DNA of 7,303 bases from the NCBI GenBank assembly GCA_937892105.1, contig CALAUZ010000124.1, forward strand, positions 1 through 7,303. Direction: 5' to 3'. Of this stretch, positions 6,017-7,303 are shown in pieces. The notes under the pieces are model-generated. The model worked only from the letters and a program-made list of their open reading frames with translations. It did not search any database and had not been told where the DNA came from. This stretch comes from an uncultured Fretibacterium sp. (lineage in GTDB: Bacteria > Synergistota > Synergistia > Synergistales > Aminobacteriaceae). The position numbers and the translations under genes were made by a program. Each line of letters begins with the position of its first letter. The stretch's first letter is position 1.

Positions 6017-6713
6017 ACTTTCTGAAAACGGGCTTTCCGTTCTTATCATCGGCGGTAATTTTGCACTCAGGGTAATTAGAATAGCCCCAGAACGCACCGT
6101 TTTTACCGTTGCGGAGTAGCATGGGCGCACCACAGCGAGGACATTTGACGTTACTTTTTATTGAGGACTTCTTGCCGTCAGATTTCTTAGACTTTGAATT
6201 TTCCGAGCCTTGAACGGTGATGGGCTGTGCAGAGGCAATGATTTCCCTGATAGTGTCTTGAATGTAGTTAATGACTTTGTCAATGGACATATGAGAGTCT
6301 TTAACTTTTCTGAAGAAAGTCTCCCAAACGGCGGTAAGGTCGGGAAGAGTAATGTTTTTGGGCAGAGCGTGAATGAGGCATCTTGCAGCAGTGGACGAAA
6401 TCAAGTTTTTGCCTTTCTTAATGAACATGCCGCAGTCGATGAGTTCTTTGATAATGCCAGCCTGAGTAGCGGCAGTACCGATGCCGTCAGTTTCCTTGAG
6501 AATTTTCTTAATCTCAGGGCCGAGGACATAACGGTAGACTTCATTCATAGCCTTTAGCAGAGTAGCCTCAGAGAATCGAGCCGGAGCTTTAGTTTTCTTT
6601 TCCAACAGGAGAATATCGTTGCACGAGCCATTTTCGCCTTCTGAAGTTTCAGGCAGGGGAGCGGAATTGCTATCCTCGTCGTTATTATTCTCGTCATCGT
6701 TGTCCTGTGAATC
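6015..6713 (-). pseudogene. topB: DNA topoisomerase III, C-terminal fragment
   Basis: The C-terminal roughly 230 residues of a type IA topoisomerase of TopB kind, ending TGA at 6017-6015. Visible family features are an acidic linker (DSQDNDDENNNDEDSNSAP), then LLEKKTKAPARFSEATLLKAM, which matches the TopB LLEKKTKPPARFTDGTL-type segment. These are followed by the conserved GIGTAATQAGIIKEL and a C-terminal zinc-finger domain (CPRCGAPM ... FWGYSNYPEC). The N-terminal Toprim domain and the catalytic-tyrosine region are absent. In their place the frame reads into an IS110 transposase. Two family positions are unusual: the Arg expected in GTxATRAG is Gln, and the Cys expected in FWGCSNYPEC is Tyr. 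The fragment cannot relax or cleave DNA by itself. Its last codons overlap the upstream region of traF. Confidence 0.85.
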
Positions 6714-7301
6714 ATATTCACCTGATTGATAAGACTTCCAATATAAGCCAGCATATTTTGCTAGTTTTGAATTGTGTGAAAATCTTTCAATATTACCAAC
6801 TTCAGCCATAATACCAGCGGCATAGACTTTTCCAATACCACGAATAGATAACAAAATATTGTAAGTATTGGTATCTAATCCAGCGACAGTATTTAAGATT
6901 GCTTTATCAAGTTCTTTAAGTTGAGTTTGATAGAATTTAATGGTATTTAATGATGAAGCAATGGCTATATTAATTGGCTCATAGGCTGTTTGATCTAGTC
7001 TATATGAAGAACGAACTGCTTTTTGTAAAATAGTGGCTTTATTATCTATGTCGTTTGTATGGTTTTTGCTCTTCTTAGATATAAAGTCGATAAGTTCCTG
7101 AATAGAAGATTCAGCTACTTGATCAGGTGAAATAAATTCTTCAAGTAAAGCAGAAGAAGTAGCACTAAATAAACTAGCAAATGGTAAATCACTTTTGTTT
7201 GAAGAAACAAGTCCAGAGAAAGAAAGATATAAATTTGTTAAAACATACGATTTTTCTCTTATCAATTCTTTGGAAATGTGGTATCTTTGTCTAGTAAGAC
7301 G
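6714..7301 (-). CDS. IS110-family transposase, partial, fused in frame to TopB remnant
   Basis: Open from the window edge at 7301. The reading starts RLTRQRYHISKELIREKSYV and continues through SSNKSDLPFASLFSA to the C-terminal transposase (Tnp_20-like) domain. That domain includes the helix-hairpin-helix LLSIRGIGKVYAAGIMAEVG and FSHNSKLAKYAGLYWKSYQSGEY. IS110 transposases pair an N-terminal RuvC-like DEDD domain, outside this window, with this C-terminal domain. After SGEY the family normally continues for roughly another 70-100 residues, and these are absent. The frame instead passes directly into TopB sequence with no stop. No genuine start lies in the window; the TTG at 7265 is internal. 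The transposase is probably inactive because its C-terminus is lost. Alternative explanations for the join are a real insertion-deletion event or a misassembly across repeated IS copies. Confidence 0.83.
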
Positions 7302-7303
7302 TT
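6714..7303 (-). mobile_element. IS110-family element, 3' portion (left end truncated by topB, start beyond window)
   Basis: AT-rich stretch carrying the C-terminal half of an IS110-family transposase. It stands out by composition and codon use from the more GC-rich topB and traF sequence to its left, with the change at about 6714-6730. IS110 elements lack long terminal inverted repeats, and none was found, so the junction is placed only from where the protein homology switches (SGEY to DSQD). The 3' non-coding end expected after a complete transposase is missing, so the element is cut here. Its 5' end, where IS110 elements may encode a bridge RNA, lies outside the window. Confidence 0.7.

Noticed and set aside
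6210..6557. A 115-codon plus-strand frame
   Set aside because: Antisense to the topB C-terminal coding sequence, with no motif of its own.
1..7303. CRISPR arrays, tRNA or rRNA genes, retron or diversity-generating retroelement
   Set aside because: No regularly spaced repeats or tRNA-like folds were seen. The reverse transcriptases have maturase and HNH domains and group II RNA around them, so a retron or DGR is not supported.

Overview
The window holds the minus-strand end of what looks like a conjugative element (plasmid or integrative element) from an anaerobic or host-associated bacterium. The evidence is a topoisomerase III (TopB-type) fragment, a TraF-type S26 conjugative peptidase and a radical SAM gene, packed head to tail with overlaps of a few bases. 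The taxon cannot be fixed from this sequence. Gut Negativicutes or Desulfovibrionaceae-like hosts are only a guess.

Layout, in transcription order (right to left). From 7303 to about 6714 lies the C-terminal part of an AT-rich IS110-family transposase, open to the window edge. It runs in frame, without a stop, into the C-terminal part of topB (about 6713-6015). traF follows (6006-5488), and 2 nt later a radical SAM gene starts at 5485. That gene is split by two group II introns of one family, both in sense orientation. Exon 1 is 5485-5426, intron 2 is 5425-3002, exon 2 is 3001-2691, intron 1 is 2690-162, and exon 3 is 161 to beyond base 1.

The intron ends can be set to the base. Both introns start GTGCGCCCAGATAGGG and end CTACTCTAC. 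Each has a 34-nt domain V and a domain VI helix with a bulged branch-point A 7 nt from the 3' end. Joining the exons at these points restores recognisable radical SAM protein sequence. Intron 1 encodes a complete 606-residue RT/maturase/HNH protein. The intron 2 protein is broken by one frameshift and one nonsense codon, so its splicing may depend on the intron 1 protein (inference).

Decay runs through the locus. Exon 2 has a one-base deletion, topB is decapitated and carries unusual substitutions at two conserved positions, and the intron 2 protein is interrupted. I see no undescribed defence or other novel system. What deserves checking is the double-intron gene, possible maturase cross-dependence, and whether the IS110-TopB fusion is real or an assembly chimera.
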